Origin: Phymorhynchus buccinoides
Taxonomy: Eukaryota > Mollusca > Gastropoda > Neogastropoda > Raphitomidae
Length of the DNA stretch: 64,000 nt
Reading direction: 5' to 3'
Assembly (NCBI GenBank): GCA_017654935.2
Contig: CM065690.1
Span: 310,443 to 374,442, forward strand
The translations under genes were made by a program, and so were the position numbers. A model generated the notes under the pieces. The model was given only the letters and a program-made list of their open reading frames with translations. It searched no databases and was not told the origin of the DNA. How positions within the stretch are numbered: the stretch's first letter is position 1; the number at the start of each line of letters is the position of its first letter. Positions 1 to 11,300 of the stretch are shown here, in pieces.

Positions 1-990
1 GATGTTTCCAAAGATGATGTATGAGGACAACATGTGCATGTCTGTGTGATCTGACTGATGTTTCCAAAGATGATGAATGAGGACAACATGTGCATGTCTG
101 TGTGATCTGACTGATGTTTCCAAAGATGATGAATGAGGACAACATGTGGATGTCTGTGTGATCTGACTGATGTTTCCAAAGATGATGTATGAGGACAACA
201 TGTGCATGTCTGTGTGATCTCACTGTTTCCAAAGATGATGAATGAGGACAACATGTGGATGTCTGTGTGATCTGACTGATGTTTCCAAAGATGATGTATG
301 AGGACAACATGTGCATGTCTGTGTGATCTCACTGTTTCCAAAGATGATGAATGAGGACAACATGTGGATGTCTGTGTGATCTGACTGATGTTTCCAAAGA
401 TGATGTATGAGGACAACATGTGGATGTCTGTGTGATCTGACTGATGTTTCCAAAGATGATGAATGAGGACAACATGTGGATGTCTGTGTGATCTGACTGA
501 TGTTTCCAAAGATGATGTATGAGGACAACATGTGCATGTCTGTGTGATCTGACTGATGTTTCCAAAGATGATGAATGAGGACAACATGTGGATGTCTGTG
601 TGATCTGACCCATGTTTCCAAAGATGATGAATGAGGACAACATGTGCATGTCTGTGTGATCTGACTGATGTTTCCAAAGATGATGTATGAGGACAACATG
701 TGCATGTCTGTGTGATCTGACTGATGTTTCCAAAGATGATGTATGAGGACAACATGTGCATGTCTGTGTGATCTGACTGATGTTTCCAAAGATGATGAAT
801 GAGGACAACATGTGCATGTCTGTGTGATCTGACTGATGTTTCCAAAGATGATGAATGAGGACAACATGTGCATGTCTGTGTGATCTCACTGTTTCCAAAG
901 ATGATGTATGAGGACAACATGTGCATGTCTGTGTGATCTCACTGTTTCCAAAGATGATGAATGAGGACAACATGTGGATGTCTGTGTGAT
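1..990 (-). repeat. 56-bp tandem array carrying COPB1 donor-edge copies
   Basis: About 17 copies of a 56-bp unit. Read on the minus strand, each unit contains the last 15-20 nt of the neighbouring COPB1 exon (coding IIFGNI) followed by about 36 nt that match the start of its downstream intron. The true exon ends ...AACATCG then GTGAGATC at 991-996. Array copies instead read AACATCAGTCAGATC, or the shortened AACAGTGAGATC, so the donor is altered in nearly all of them. Long open frames across the array are by-products of the repetition, not genes. Confidence 0.93.
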
Positions 991-995
991 CTCAC

Positions 996-1115
996 CGATG
1001 TTTCCAAAGATGATGCCGTTCTCTGTGGAAGCCACCTTGATGTTGGCCTTGATGTTGCAGAAATCATGTGGGGCCAACAACAATGGCTGAGGCTTCTCCA
1101 CCAGTTTCAGATCAC
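996..1115 (-). CDS. COPB1: COPB1 exon, Coatamer_beta_C region (GDLKLVEKP...GIIFGNI)
   Basis: This exon codes for 39 whole residues of coatomer subunit beta, beginning [18 protein letters not shown] and ending [12 protein letters not shown]. It matches the human beta-COP stretch [18 protein letters not shown]...GNI almost residue for residue. It starts after the acceptor ATCCACAG and ends at the donor GTGAGA, with both splice junctions in phase 1 (G|GT and G|TG), which fits the preceding exon at 6,282-6,426. Beta-COP is a core subunit of the COPI coat that drives Golgi-to-ER retrograde transport; this part lies in the C-terminal domain before the appendage. The next exon should begin with the VYD equivalent and lies beyond position 1. 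The frame is intact. Confidence 0.95.
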
Positions 1116-1158
1116 CTGTGGATAACACAGTGATATAATTCATAATGTACAGAACAAC

Positions 1159-1233
1159 CGTTCTCTGTGGAAGCCACCTTGATATCATGTGGGGCCAACA
1201 ACAATGGCTGAGGCTTCTTCACCAGCTTCAGAT
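1159..1233 (-). pseudogene. Partial, internally deleted second copy of the COPB1 exon
   Basis: Minus-strand translation gives [16 protein letters not shown] joined directly to IKVASTENG, so about eight codons around FCNIKAN are missing in frame compared with the exon at 996-1,115. The sequence before the copy reads ACTGGAA rather than a polypyrimidine-AG acceptor, and its 3' part runs into unrelated sequence. It is a dead duplicate placed just upstream (in gene direction) of the real exon. Confidence 0.85.
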
Positions 1234-1239
1234 TTCCAG

Positions 1240-1568
1240 TAATGAACAACAATATCATCAATATTGTGTACTAATATACTGCACCATAACAACACAATAA
1301 TAAACCACCTCAGCCAGTGTGGCCATAACAACCATCTCACCCAGTGTGGCCATAACAACCACCTCAGCCAGTGTGGCCATAACAACCACCTCAGCCAGTG
1401 TGGCCATAACAACCATCTCAGCCAGTGTGGCCATAACAACCACCTCAGCCAGTGTGGCCATAACAACCATCTCAGCCAGTGTGGCCATAACAACCATCTC
1501 ACCCAGTGTGGCCATAACAACCACCTCAGCCAGTGTGGCCATAACAACCATCTGAGCCAGTGTGGCCA
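1240..1568. repeat. 27-bp tandem array
   Basis: About ten near-identical 27-bp units built around gtggccataacaaccacctc, with T/C variants, starting near 1,306; 1,240-1,305 is a short AT-rich lead-in. It merges at 1,569 into the longer-period array and shares the CAACCATCTC and CAGTGTGGCCA words with it, so it looks like a shortened derivative. Open frames on both strands are repeat artefacts because the period is divisible by three. Confidence 0.9.
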
Positions 1569-2737
1569 ACTCGTCATGTACTATACCATAACAACAATAA
1601 CAACCATCTCACCCAGTGTGGCCAACTCCAGCACAATGTACTATGTACTATACCATAGCAACAATAACAACCATCTCACCCAGTGTGGCAAACTCCAGCA
1701 CAATGTACTATGTACTATACCATAGCAACAATAACAACCATCTCACCCAGTGTGGCCAACTCCAGTCATGTACTATACCATAACAACAATAACAACCATC
1801 TCACCCAGTGTGGCCAACTCCAGTCATGTACTATACCATAACAACAATAACAACCATCTCACCCAGTGTGGCCAACTCCAGTCATGTACTATACCATAGC
1901 AACAATAACAACCACCTCACCCAGTGTGGCCAGCTCCAGTCATGTACTATACCATAACAACAATAACAACCATCTCACCCAGTGTGTCCAACTCCAGTCA
2001 TGTACTATACCATAGCAACAATAACAACCATCTCACCCAGTGTGGCCAACTCCAGCACAATGTACTATGTACTATACCATAGCAACAATAACAACCATCT
2101 CACCCAGTGTGGCCAACTCCAGCACAATGTACTATGTACTATACCATAGCAACAATCTCACCCAGCGTGGCCAACTCCAGCACAATGTATTATGTACTAT
2201 ACCATAGCAACAATAACAACCATCTCACCCAGTGTGGCCAACTCCAGCACAATGTACTATACCATAGCAACAATAACAACCATCTCACCCAGTGTGGCCA
2301 ACTCCAGCACAATGTACTATGTACTATACCATAGCAACAATAACAACCATCTCACCCAGTGTGGCCAACTCCAGCACAATGTATTATGTACTATACCATA
2401 GCAACAATAACAACCATCTCACCCAGTGTGGCCAACTCCAGCACAATGTACTATGTACTATACCATAGCAACAATAACAACCATCTCACCCAGTGAGGCC
2501 AACTCCAGCACAATGTGCTGTGTACTATACTATAGCAACAATAACAACCATCTCACCCAGTGTGGCCAACTCCAGCACAATGTACTATGTACTATACCAT
2601 AGCAACAATAACAACCATCTCACCCAGTGTGGCCAACTCCAGTCATGTACTATACCATAACAACAATAACAACCATCTCACCCAGTGTGGCCAACTCCAG
2701 TCATGTACTATACCATAACAACAATAACAACCATCTC
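1569..2737 (-). repeat. 60-80-bp tandem array carrying COPB1 donor-edge copies (LELATLG)
   Basis: About 17 copies. On the minus strand each contains CTGGAGTTGGCCACACTGG followed by GTGAGATGG, which is the 3' end of the exon at 6,282-6,426 (residues LELATLG) together with its splice donor, then an AT/CAA-rich intron segment. In contrast to the array at 1-990 the donor GTGAGA is preserved in nearly all copies. The same array continues at 4,641-4,871 and 5,512-6,281, interrupted by two insertions. Confidence 0.93.
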
Positions 2738-4640
2738 CAGACCTGTTTACCCTTATAATGAAAAACCCGGAATTTGCCACAAAAAACCCCGGAATTTGAG
2801 AACAAAAAGCGGAATTCACATGATCTGTACACGACTCGCAATAAAGCGGTTTCTTGTTCTTCTCCTTTCCGCGAACATCGGCATCGATTTTCAATATTGT
2901 GATGATTTCTTGGCTCAATTTTGCCAGAAAAGTTTTATTAGTAAATTCAGTCACTAATTCTTAGTCAATTTTAGTACAGTCGACCCCCTCACGAACGGCC
3001 CTCTGAATTACGACCTCCCCTCTTTTACGACTGAAATATGAATGACGGATCGTTTTTTCTTCTAAACTTGCCTCCTCATTTACGAATCCCCCTCTAACGC
3101 GTCTTGCGACCGTAAATCTTGTTGATTTTACGACCGATGCAACACATTCTGACAATTATCAGTCGCAAAAACGATGATATCTATCCTTCTCGGCCTCAGT
3201 TCGAGCCGACGCACAGCTGGGGTACCACTGTTGTTAGGTCAATCTCGGTAAAAACGAACCGTTCTCATGCCGAAATTGAAGAATTTAATCAGCGATATCA
3301 CGATCTGACCACTAAATGTCACCACTTTTATGCACATGTGTCATCACTGAGCAGTTTATGATCAAAGTTTGAACTGAAACGGTCGCGATCGTGTCGATCT
3401 TTACGAACTCTGTGCACACGTAGGCCTAAATGCGAAGTCAACTCCCAAGTTGAAACTAGGTGATCGGTCACACTCCATAAGTTGGAACTCAGTGAATGGT
3501 CTCACTTTACAAAAAAATAAGTTGAAAAGCAGCTCCTTTCCGTTATCAAACTGATAAATCGGCGTTAGTGCGTGCACTGAAACACTCACTGAATGCAAAC
3601 AACACACAAAATCCGATAAATGAAAGCAGCTGGCGCATTAGCGTTTGCCGTGATTTCGTATTTGCGGTGTATGCGGCGCCATTTTGTCAGCCGAGTTGTA
3701 TGCGCGGTAAAAGTTCCGTGTGTGCAAACTGTGATTGAAAATGAACTGCCAGAGCGTAAAATGGCGAAAATTAGGTCTGTACTGTTGTTATGTGTAGTTT
3801 GTGTGTGAGTGCAACACGGACCGCGAGCACACTTTCTGTTTTAGCCCGTTTTCGTATATTAGCTAGACCGCGATGTTTCATTCAAGAATGACGGAGAAAG
3901 CATGTTTTAGTTCTAGTGTATGCATGTGGCTGATGTGCTGTGCGTCATATACGGTGTAGTGAGTCACTGAGTGCATTGTTTTGGTCGCCCCTGATTTAAG
4001 ACCCCCCTCTTTTACGACCGATTTTGCGCGATTTTTTGAAGGTCTTAAAAGAGGGGGTCGACTGTATAAAACAAGCTGGAAAAAGCAAAATACCTGGAAA
4101 TGTCCACGATGGGACAGAGAAAAATCACTCGGCCGCGGACCGGCGGATGCCAAATTGCAACTCGGCGCCATCGCGATGAATTTTGACTTCATTTTCCGTT
4201 GAAAACTTCAAAATTCTCACATCATCATATTTTCCAGTGATAATATAATCTAAATTGACTCATTTCAAGCCCTAATTACAATCTCTACCATTACAAAACT
4301 GCCTGGAAAGCTCTTTGAATCGACAGTAAAAGTCTGGCCGCCATTTGCTCAGTCCCGAAATAGATCGACCAAAATAAAAACATTATATCACCCCTTTAAC
4401 CAATGAAAATGCAGCATTTAATGCATGTGACGTCAATCACAACCCCTTTTCTGATGACGTAGCGTGTTAGGTACACGTTTCGGTCAACCCTTGCGTCTTT
4501 TCCTACGAACGGAAACAAATAATAGACGTTTTTTCGAAATCCCGGAATTTTCAGCGTTCACCCGGAATTTACTATTTTACCCAGAATTTTAGCAAATTTC
4601 CGGAATAATTCCGGCTAAACCGGAATGGTAAACAGGTCTG
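2738..4640. mobile_element. CAGACCTG-ended DNA transposon (1.9 kb, non-autonomous)
   Basis: Perfect 14-bp terminal inverted repeats CAGACCTGTTTACC are at 2,738 and, inverted, ending at 4,640. The flanks share CATCTC (2,732-2,737 and 4,641-4,646), which may be the target duplication, and the element splits the LELATLG array cleanly. Subterminal sequence is rich in CCGGAATTT repeats. No transposase frame longer than about 100 residues is visible, so it is probably a non-autonomous member of a TIR family. The superfamily is not certain: hAT is suggested by the CAG...CTG ends, but the duplication looks shorter than 8 bp. Confidence 0.85.
2975..4066. mobile_element. Nested pogo/Tc1-mariner-like MITE
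   Basis: A second pair of inverted ends lies inside the previous element: TACAGTCGACCCCCTC at 2,975 and its reverse complement ending GTCGACTGTA at 4,066. The CAGTCGA start and the flanking TA fit Tc1/mariner-pogo elements, which duplicate TA. Subterminal words such as CTCTTTTACGACC recur at both ends. It encodes no recognisable transposase. Confidence 0.75.
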
Positions 4641-4871
4641 CATCTCACCCAGTGTGGCCAACTCCAGTCATGTACTATACCATAGCAACAATAACAACCA
4701 TCTCAACCAGTGTGGCCAACTCCAGTCATGTACTATACCATAGCAATAATAACAATCATCTCACCCAGTGTGGCCAACTCCAGTCATGTACTATACCATA
4801 GCAACAATAACAACCATCTCACCTAGTGTGGCCAACTCCAGTCATGTACTATACCATAGCAACAATAACAA
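4641..4871 (-). repeat. Continuation of the LELATLG donor-edge array
   Basis: Four further copies of the unit seen at 1,569-2,737, resuming directly after the transposon that ends at 4,640. Minus-strand exon-edge sequence and donor are retained. Confidence 0.9.
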
Positions 4872-5511
4872 GGGCATCGCTGAGCAGCAGCAACGCATTG
4901 TAAGTGCATCACCGAGCAGCATCAAGGCATTGTGATAATGCAAAGCCGGCCAGAGTTATGTCCTCTCCCCCCCCCACCCCCCAATAAACAATATATATAT
5001 CTCTCTCTCCCCTCTCTCTTTATCTCTCTCTCTCTCTTTTTCATAGTTTACGACACGATTCATAAGTAGTAGGCCGGAAACATGTCTGCTGCTCGGCAAC
5101 ATTGTAGTTCCGGGGGATAATTTATATACGAATGTTTTATACTGTTAGTGTCACATCCTGACACAACATTTGAAGAGCTTATGTCTTTTAGTTCACGAGA
5201 TACAGCTTGGACAATAAACATATAGCGCAAACAAGGAAATTTCGGTTTTCAAGGTCACACTTCAAGGTCAAGATCATCATGGCGATAATTTATGCTCGGA
5301 TGTTTTCTACTCTAGGGTATACAGTACCACACACAATCTGAAGCGCTTCTGTTAAGTACAAATGTGGAAAATATGGCTGAAAACCCAATTTGTATACCCC
5401 TACTACTTTCAAAGCCTACCGATCTTCCAGACCGTGACCTTGACCTTGATCGGTATGCCACCATCAGAACGGGCATAAGCCAAAGTACCTACATGCCAAA
5501 TTTGAAGACTC
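4872..5511. mobile_element. 640-bp retro-insertion-like dispersed repeat
   Basis: Flanked by the same 15 bases, TAGCAACAATAACAA (4,857-4,871 and 5,512-5,526), as expected of a target-site duplication made by target-primed reverse transcription. The body contains C-rich and (CT)n tracts and GACCTTGACCTTG-type sequence, a motif also seen at 33,360-33,600. No coding domain was found. The flanks are tandem repeats, so part of the duplication could be coincidental. Confidence 0.6.
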
Positions 5512-6281
5512 TAGCAACAATAACAACCATCTCACCCAGTGTAGCCAACTCCAGCACAATGTGCTGTGTACTATACCATAGCAACAATAACAACCATCTC
5601 ACCCAGTGTGGCCAACTCCAGCACAATGTGCTGTGTACTATACTATAGCAACAATAACAACCATCTCACCCAGTGTGGCCAACTCCAGGGTCAGGTTCTG
5701 CAGGGTGTCGGCCATCTGGTTCACAATCAACACGTCCAGCACAATGGACTATGTACTATACCATAGCAACAATACCAACCATCTCACCCAGTGTGGCCAG
5801 CTCCAGGGTCTGGTTCACAATCAACACGTCCAGCACAATGGACTATGTACTATACCATAGCAACAATACCAACCATCTTACCCAGTGTGGCCAGCTCCAG
5901 GGTCTGGTTCACAATCAACACGTCCAGCACAATGGACTATGTACTATACCATAGCAACAATAACAACCATCTCACCCAGTGTGGCCAACTCCAGGGTCAG
6001 GTTCTGCAGGGTGTCGGCCATCTGGTTCACAATCAACACGTCCAGCACAATGGACTATGTACTATACCATAGCAACAATACCAACCATCTCACCCAGTGT
6101 GGCCAGCTCCAGGGTCTGGTTCACAATCAACACGTCCAGCACAATGGACTATGTACTATACCATAGCAACAATACCAACCATCTCACCCAGTGTGGCCAG
6201 CTCCAGGGTCTGGTTCACAATCAACACGTCCAGCACAATGGACTATGTACTATACCATAGCAACAATAACAACCATCTCAC
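5512..6281 (-). repeat. COPB1 donor-edge array next to its exon (94-212-bp units)
   Basis: About nine copies. The units nearest the exon hold more of it: on the minus strand several read [10 protein letters not shown] joined by in-frame deletion to TLELATLG, others include the segment coding [15 protein letters not shown]. All are followed by GTGAGATGG. Exon content falls with distance from the true exon. Confidence 0.93.
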
Positions 6282-6426
6282 CCAGTGTGGCCAACTCCAG
6301 GGTCAGGTTCTGCAGGGTGTCGGCCGTCTGGTTCACAATCAACACGTCCAGCACAATGTCGTACTGGTTCACATTCACGTAGGCCTCCGCATACACCGGG
6401 TCAGAGAAACCCGTCAACTGGGTCAC
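6282..6426 (-). CDS. COPB1: COPB1 exon ([17 protein letters not shown]...LELATLG)
   Basis: 145 nt coding for 48 residues plus one base: [20 protein letters not shown], then [17 protein letters not shown], then [11 protein letters not shown]. Human beta-COP has [19 protein letters not shown] and LELATLG at the same place, within the C-terminal Coatamer_beta_C domain. The acceptor is GGTTTCAG just above 6,426 and the donor is GTGAGA at 6,276-6,281. Phase 0 at the start follows the exon ending SKLSK at 14,045; phase 1 at the end leads into 996-1,115. It lies between a donor-edge array on one side and an acceptor-edge array on the other. Frame intact. Confidence 0.96.
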
Positions 6427-8300
6427 CTGAAACCAATGAAATGAGTCACCTGAAACCAGTGAAATGGGTCACCTGAAACCAGTGAAATGGGCCACTGAAA
6501 CCATCATACACCGGGTCAGAGAAACCCATCAGCTGGGTCACCTGAAACCAGTGAAATGGGTCACCTGAAACCAGTGAAATGGGTCACCTGAAACCAGTGA
6601 AATGGGTCACCTGAAACCAGTGAAATGGGCCACTGAAACCATCATACACCGGGTCAGAGAAACCCATCAGCTGGGTCACCTGAAACCAGTGAAATGGGTC
6701 ACCTGAAACCAGTGAAATGGGTCACCTGAAACCAGTGAAATGGGTCACCTGAAACCAGTGAAATGGGCCGCTGAAACCATCACACACCGGGTCAGAGAAA
6801 CACGTCAGCTGGGTCACCTGAAACCAGTGAAATGGGTCACCTGAAACCAGTGAAATGGGTCACCTGAAACCAGTGAAATGGGTCACCTGAAACCAGTGAA
6901 ATGGGCCGCTGAAACCATCACACACCGGGTCAGAGAAACACGTCAGCTGGGTCACCTGAAACCAGTGAAATGGGTCACCTGAAACCAGTAAAATGGGTCA
7001 CCTGAAACCAGTGAAATGGGTCACCTGAAACCAGTGAAATGGGTCACCTGAAACCAGTGAAATGGGCCATTGAAACCATCATACACCGGGTCAGAGAAAT
7101 CTGACAGCTGGGTCACCTGAAACCAGTGAAATGGAACAATGAAACCAGTGAAATGGGTAATTGAAACCATCATACACCGGGTCAGAGAAATCCGACAGAT
7201 GGGTCACCTGAAACCAGCGAAATGGGTCATTGAAACCAGTGAAATGGGTCATTGAAACCAGTGAAATGGGTCACCTGAAACCAGTGAAATGGGTCACCTG
7301 AAACCAGTGAAATGGGTCGTTGAAACCAGTGCAATGGGTCATCAGAAACCGGGTGAAATGGATCACCCGAAACCAGTGAAATGGGTCGTTGAAACCAGTG
7401 CAATCGGTCATCAGAAACCAGTGAAATGAATCATCCAAAACCAGTGAAATGGGTCATTGAACCAGCGAAATGGGTCACCTGAATCCAGTGAAATGGGTCG
7501 TTGAAACCAGTGAAATGGGTCACCGGAAACCAATGAAATTGGCAATTGAAATCAGTGAAATGGGTCACCTGAAACCAGTGAAATGGGTCACCTGAAACCA
7601 GTGAAATGGGTCACCTGAAACCAGTGAAATGGGCCATTGAAACCATCATACACCGGGTCAGAGAAATCTGACAGCTGGGTCACCTGAAACCAGTGAAATG
7701 GAACAATGAAACCAGTGAAATGGGTAATTGAAACCATCATACACCGGGTCAGAGAAATCCGACAGATGGGTCACCTGAAACCAGCGAAATGGGTCATTGA
7801 AACCAGTGAAATGGGTCATTGAAACCAGTGAAATGGGTCACCTGAAACCAGTGAAATGGGTCATTGAAACCAGTGAAATGGGTCACCTGAAACCAGTGAA
7901 ATGGGTCACCTGAAACCAGTGAAATGGGTCGTTGAAACCAGTGCAATGGGTCATCAGAAACCGGGTGAAATGGATCACCCGAAACCAGTGAAATGGGTCG
8001 TTGAAACCAGTGCAATCGGTCATCAGAAACCAGTGAAATGAATCATCCAAAACCAGTGAAATGGGTCATTGAACCAGCGAAATGGGTCACCTGAATCCAG
8101 TGAAATGGGTCGTTGAAACCAGTGAAATGGGTCACCGGAAACCAATGAAATTGGCAATTGAAATCAGTGAAATGGGTCACCTGAAACTAGTGGAATGGGT
8201 CACCTGAAACCAGTGAAATGGATCACCTGAAACCAGTGAAATGGGTCACCTGAAACTAGTGAAATGGGTCATTGAAACCATCATACACCGGGTCAGGATA
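6427..8300 (-). repeat. 23-bp array of COPB1 acceptor edges with longer exon-start copies
   Basis: About 70 units of a 23-bp word that on the minus strand reads CACTGGTTTCAG then GTGACCC, i.e. the polypyrimidine-AG acceptor and first 7 nt of the exon at 6,282-6,426. About nine interspersed longer units include the next 25-30 nt of exon (coding [11 protein letters not shown], or variants with changed residues). Some units have the acceptor changed to TTTCAAT. A block of about 570 bp is itself duplicated (around 7,100-7,560 and 7,668-8,170). Confidence 0.92.
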
Positions 8301-11300
8301 ATCCCTGATCCCATGAACTATAATCCCTGATCCAATGAACTATCAACCCTGATCCCATGAACTATAATCCCTGATCCAATGAACTATCATCCCTGATCCC
8401 ATGAACTATCATCCCTGATCCAATGAACTATCATCCCTGATCCAATGAACTCTAATCCCTGATCCAATGAACTATCATCCCTGATCCAATGAACTATCAT
8501 CCCTGATCCAATGAACTATCATCCCTGATCCAATGAACTATAATCCCTGATCCAATGAACTATCATCCCTGATCCCATGAACTATCATCCCTGATCCAAT
8601 GAACTATCATCCCTGATCCCATGAACTATAATCCCTGATCCAATGAACTATCATCCCTGATCCAATGAACTATCATCCCTGATCCAATGAACTATCATCC
8701 CTGATCCCATGAACTATCATCCCTGATCCAATGAACTATCATCCCTGATCCAATGAACTATCATCCCTGATCCAATGAACTCTAATCCCTGATCCCATGA
8801 ACTATCATCCCTGATCCCATGAACTATCATCCCTGATCCAATGAACTATCATCCCTGATCCAATGAACTATCATCCCTGATCCAATGAACTATAATCCCT
8901 GATCCCATGAACTATCATCCCTGATCCAATGAACTATCATCCCTGATCCAATGAACTATCATCCCTGATCCAATGAAGTATCATCCCTGATCCAATGAAC
9001 TCTAATCCCTGATCCCATGAACTATCATCCCTGATCCAATGAACTATCATCCCTGATCCAATGAACTATCATCCCTGATGCAATGAACTATCATCCCTGA
9101 TCCCATGAACTATCATCCCTGATCCAATGAACTATCATCCCTGATCCAATGAACTATCATCCCTGATGCAATGAACTATAATCCCTGATCCCATGAACTA
9201 TCATCCCTGATCCCATGAACTATCATCCCTGATCCCATGAACTATAATCCCTGATCCAATGAACTATCATCCCTGATCCAATGAACTATCATCCCTGATC
9301 CAATGAACTATCATCCCTGATCCCATGAACTATCATCCCTGATGCAATGAACTATCATCCCTGATCCCATGAACTATAATCCCTGATCCAATGAACTATC
9401 ATCCCTGATCCCATGAACTATCATCCCTGATCCAATGAACTATCATCCCTGATCCAATGAACTATCATCCCTGATCCAATGAACTATCATCCCTGATCCA
9501 ATGAACTATCATCCCTGATCCAATGAACTATCATCCCTGATCCAATGAACTATAATCCCTGATCCAATGAACTATCATCCCTGATCCAATGAACTATCAT
9601 CCCTGATCCCATGAACTATAATCCCTGATCCCATGAACTATCATCCCTGATCCAATGAACTATCATCCCTGATCCAATGAACTATCATCCCTGATGCAAT
9701 GAACTATCATCCCTGATCCCATGAACTATCATCCCTGATCCAATGAACTATCATCCCTGATCCAATGAACTATAATCCCTGATCCAATGAACTATCATCC
9801 CTGATCCCATGAACTATCATCCCTGATCCAATGAACTATCATCCCTGATCCAATGAACTATCATCCCTGATGCAATGAACTCTAATCCCTGATCCCATGA
9901 ACTATCATCCCTGATCCCATGAACTATCATCCCTGATCCAATGAACTATCATCCCTGATGCAATGAACTCTAATCCCTGATCCAATGAACTATCATCCCT
10001 GATCCAATGAACTATCATCCCTGATCCAATGAACTATCATCCCTGATCCCATGAACTATAATCCCTGATCCAATGAACTCTAATCCCTGATTCAATGAAC
10101 TATCATCCCTGATCCAATGAACTATCATCCCTGATCCAATGAACTATCATCCCTGATCCAATGAACTATAATCCCTGATCCAATGAACTATAATCCCTGA
10201 TGCAATGAACTATAATCCCTGATCCCATGAACTATCATCCCTGATGCAATGAACTCTAATCCCTGATCCAATGAACTATCATCCCTGATCCCATGAACTA
10301 TAATCCCTGATCCAATGAACTATCATCCCTGATCCAATGAACTCTAATCCCTGATCCAATGAACTATCATCCCTGATCCAATGAACTATAATCCCTGATC
10401 CAATGAACTCTAATCCCTGATGCAATGAACTATCATCCCTGATCCAATGAACTATCATCCCTGATCCAATGAACTCTAATCCCTGATCCCATGAACTATC
10501 ATCCCTGATGCAATGAACTCTAATCCCTGATCCAATGAACTCTAATCCCTGATCCAATGAACTATCATCCCTGATCCAATGAACTCTAATCCCTGATCCA
10601 ATGAACTCTAATCCCTGATCCAATGAACTCTAACCCCTGATCCCATGAACTCTAATCCCTGATCCAATGAACTCTAACCCCTGATCCAATGAACTCTAAT
10701 CCCTGATCCAATGAACTCTAATCCCTGATCCCATGAACTCTAATCCCTGATCCAATGAACTATCATCCCTGATGCAATGAACTCTAATCCCTGATCCCAT
10801 GAACTATCATCCCTGATCCAATGAACTAACCCCTTCACTCCCCTTGAACTGCTGGTCTCAGATTCTGCGACCTGAGCGTGCAGAGGTGTGGCTGCGAATT
10901 GAGAATCAGAATGAGCGGCGTAGGAGCAACGCCACTGTATGGCCCAGAAGATGGGACAGCAAAACCCCCCAAAACAAACAAACAAAACAACCCTCAAATC
11001 CCTGATCCAATGAACTATTATCCCTGATCCCATGAACTATCATCCCTGATCCAATGAACTATCATCCCTGATCCAATGAACTATTATCCCTGATCCCATG
11101 AACTATCATCCCTGATCCAATGAACTATAATCCCTGATCCAATGAACTATCATCCCTGATCCCATGAAGTATCATCCCTGATCCCATGAAGTATCATCCC
11201 TGATCCAATGAAGTATCATCCCTGATCCAATGAACTCTAATCCCTGATCCAATGAACTATCATCCCTGATCCAATGAACTATCATCCCTGATCCAATGAA

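Noticed and set aside
1..990. Regular direct repeats that could suggest a CRISPR array
   Set aside because: Units are head-to-tail without unique spacers, the setting is eukaryotic, and the unit is explained by a COPB1 exon edge.
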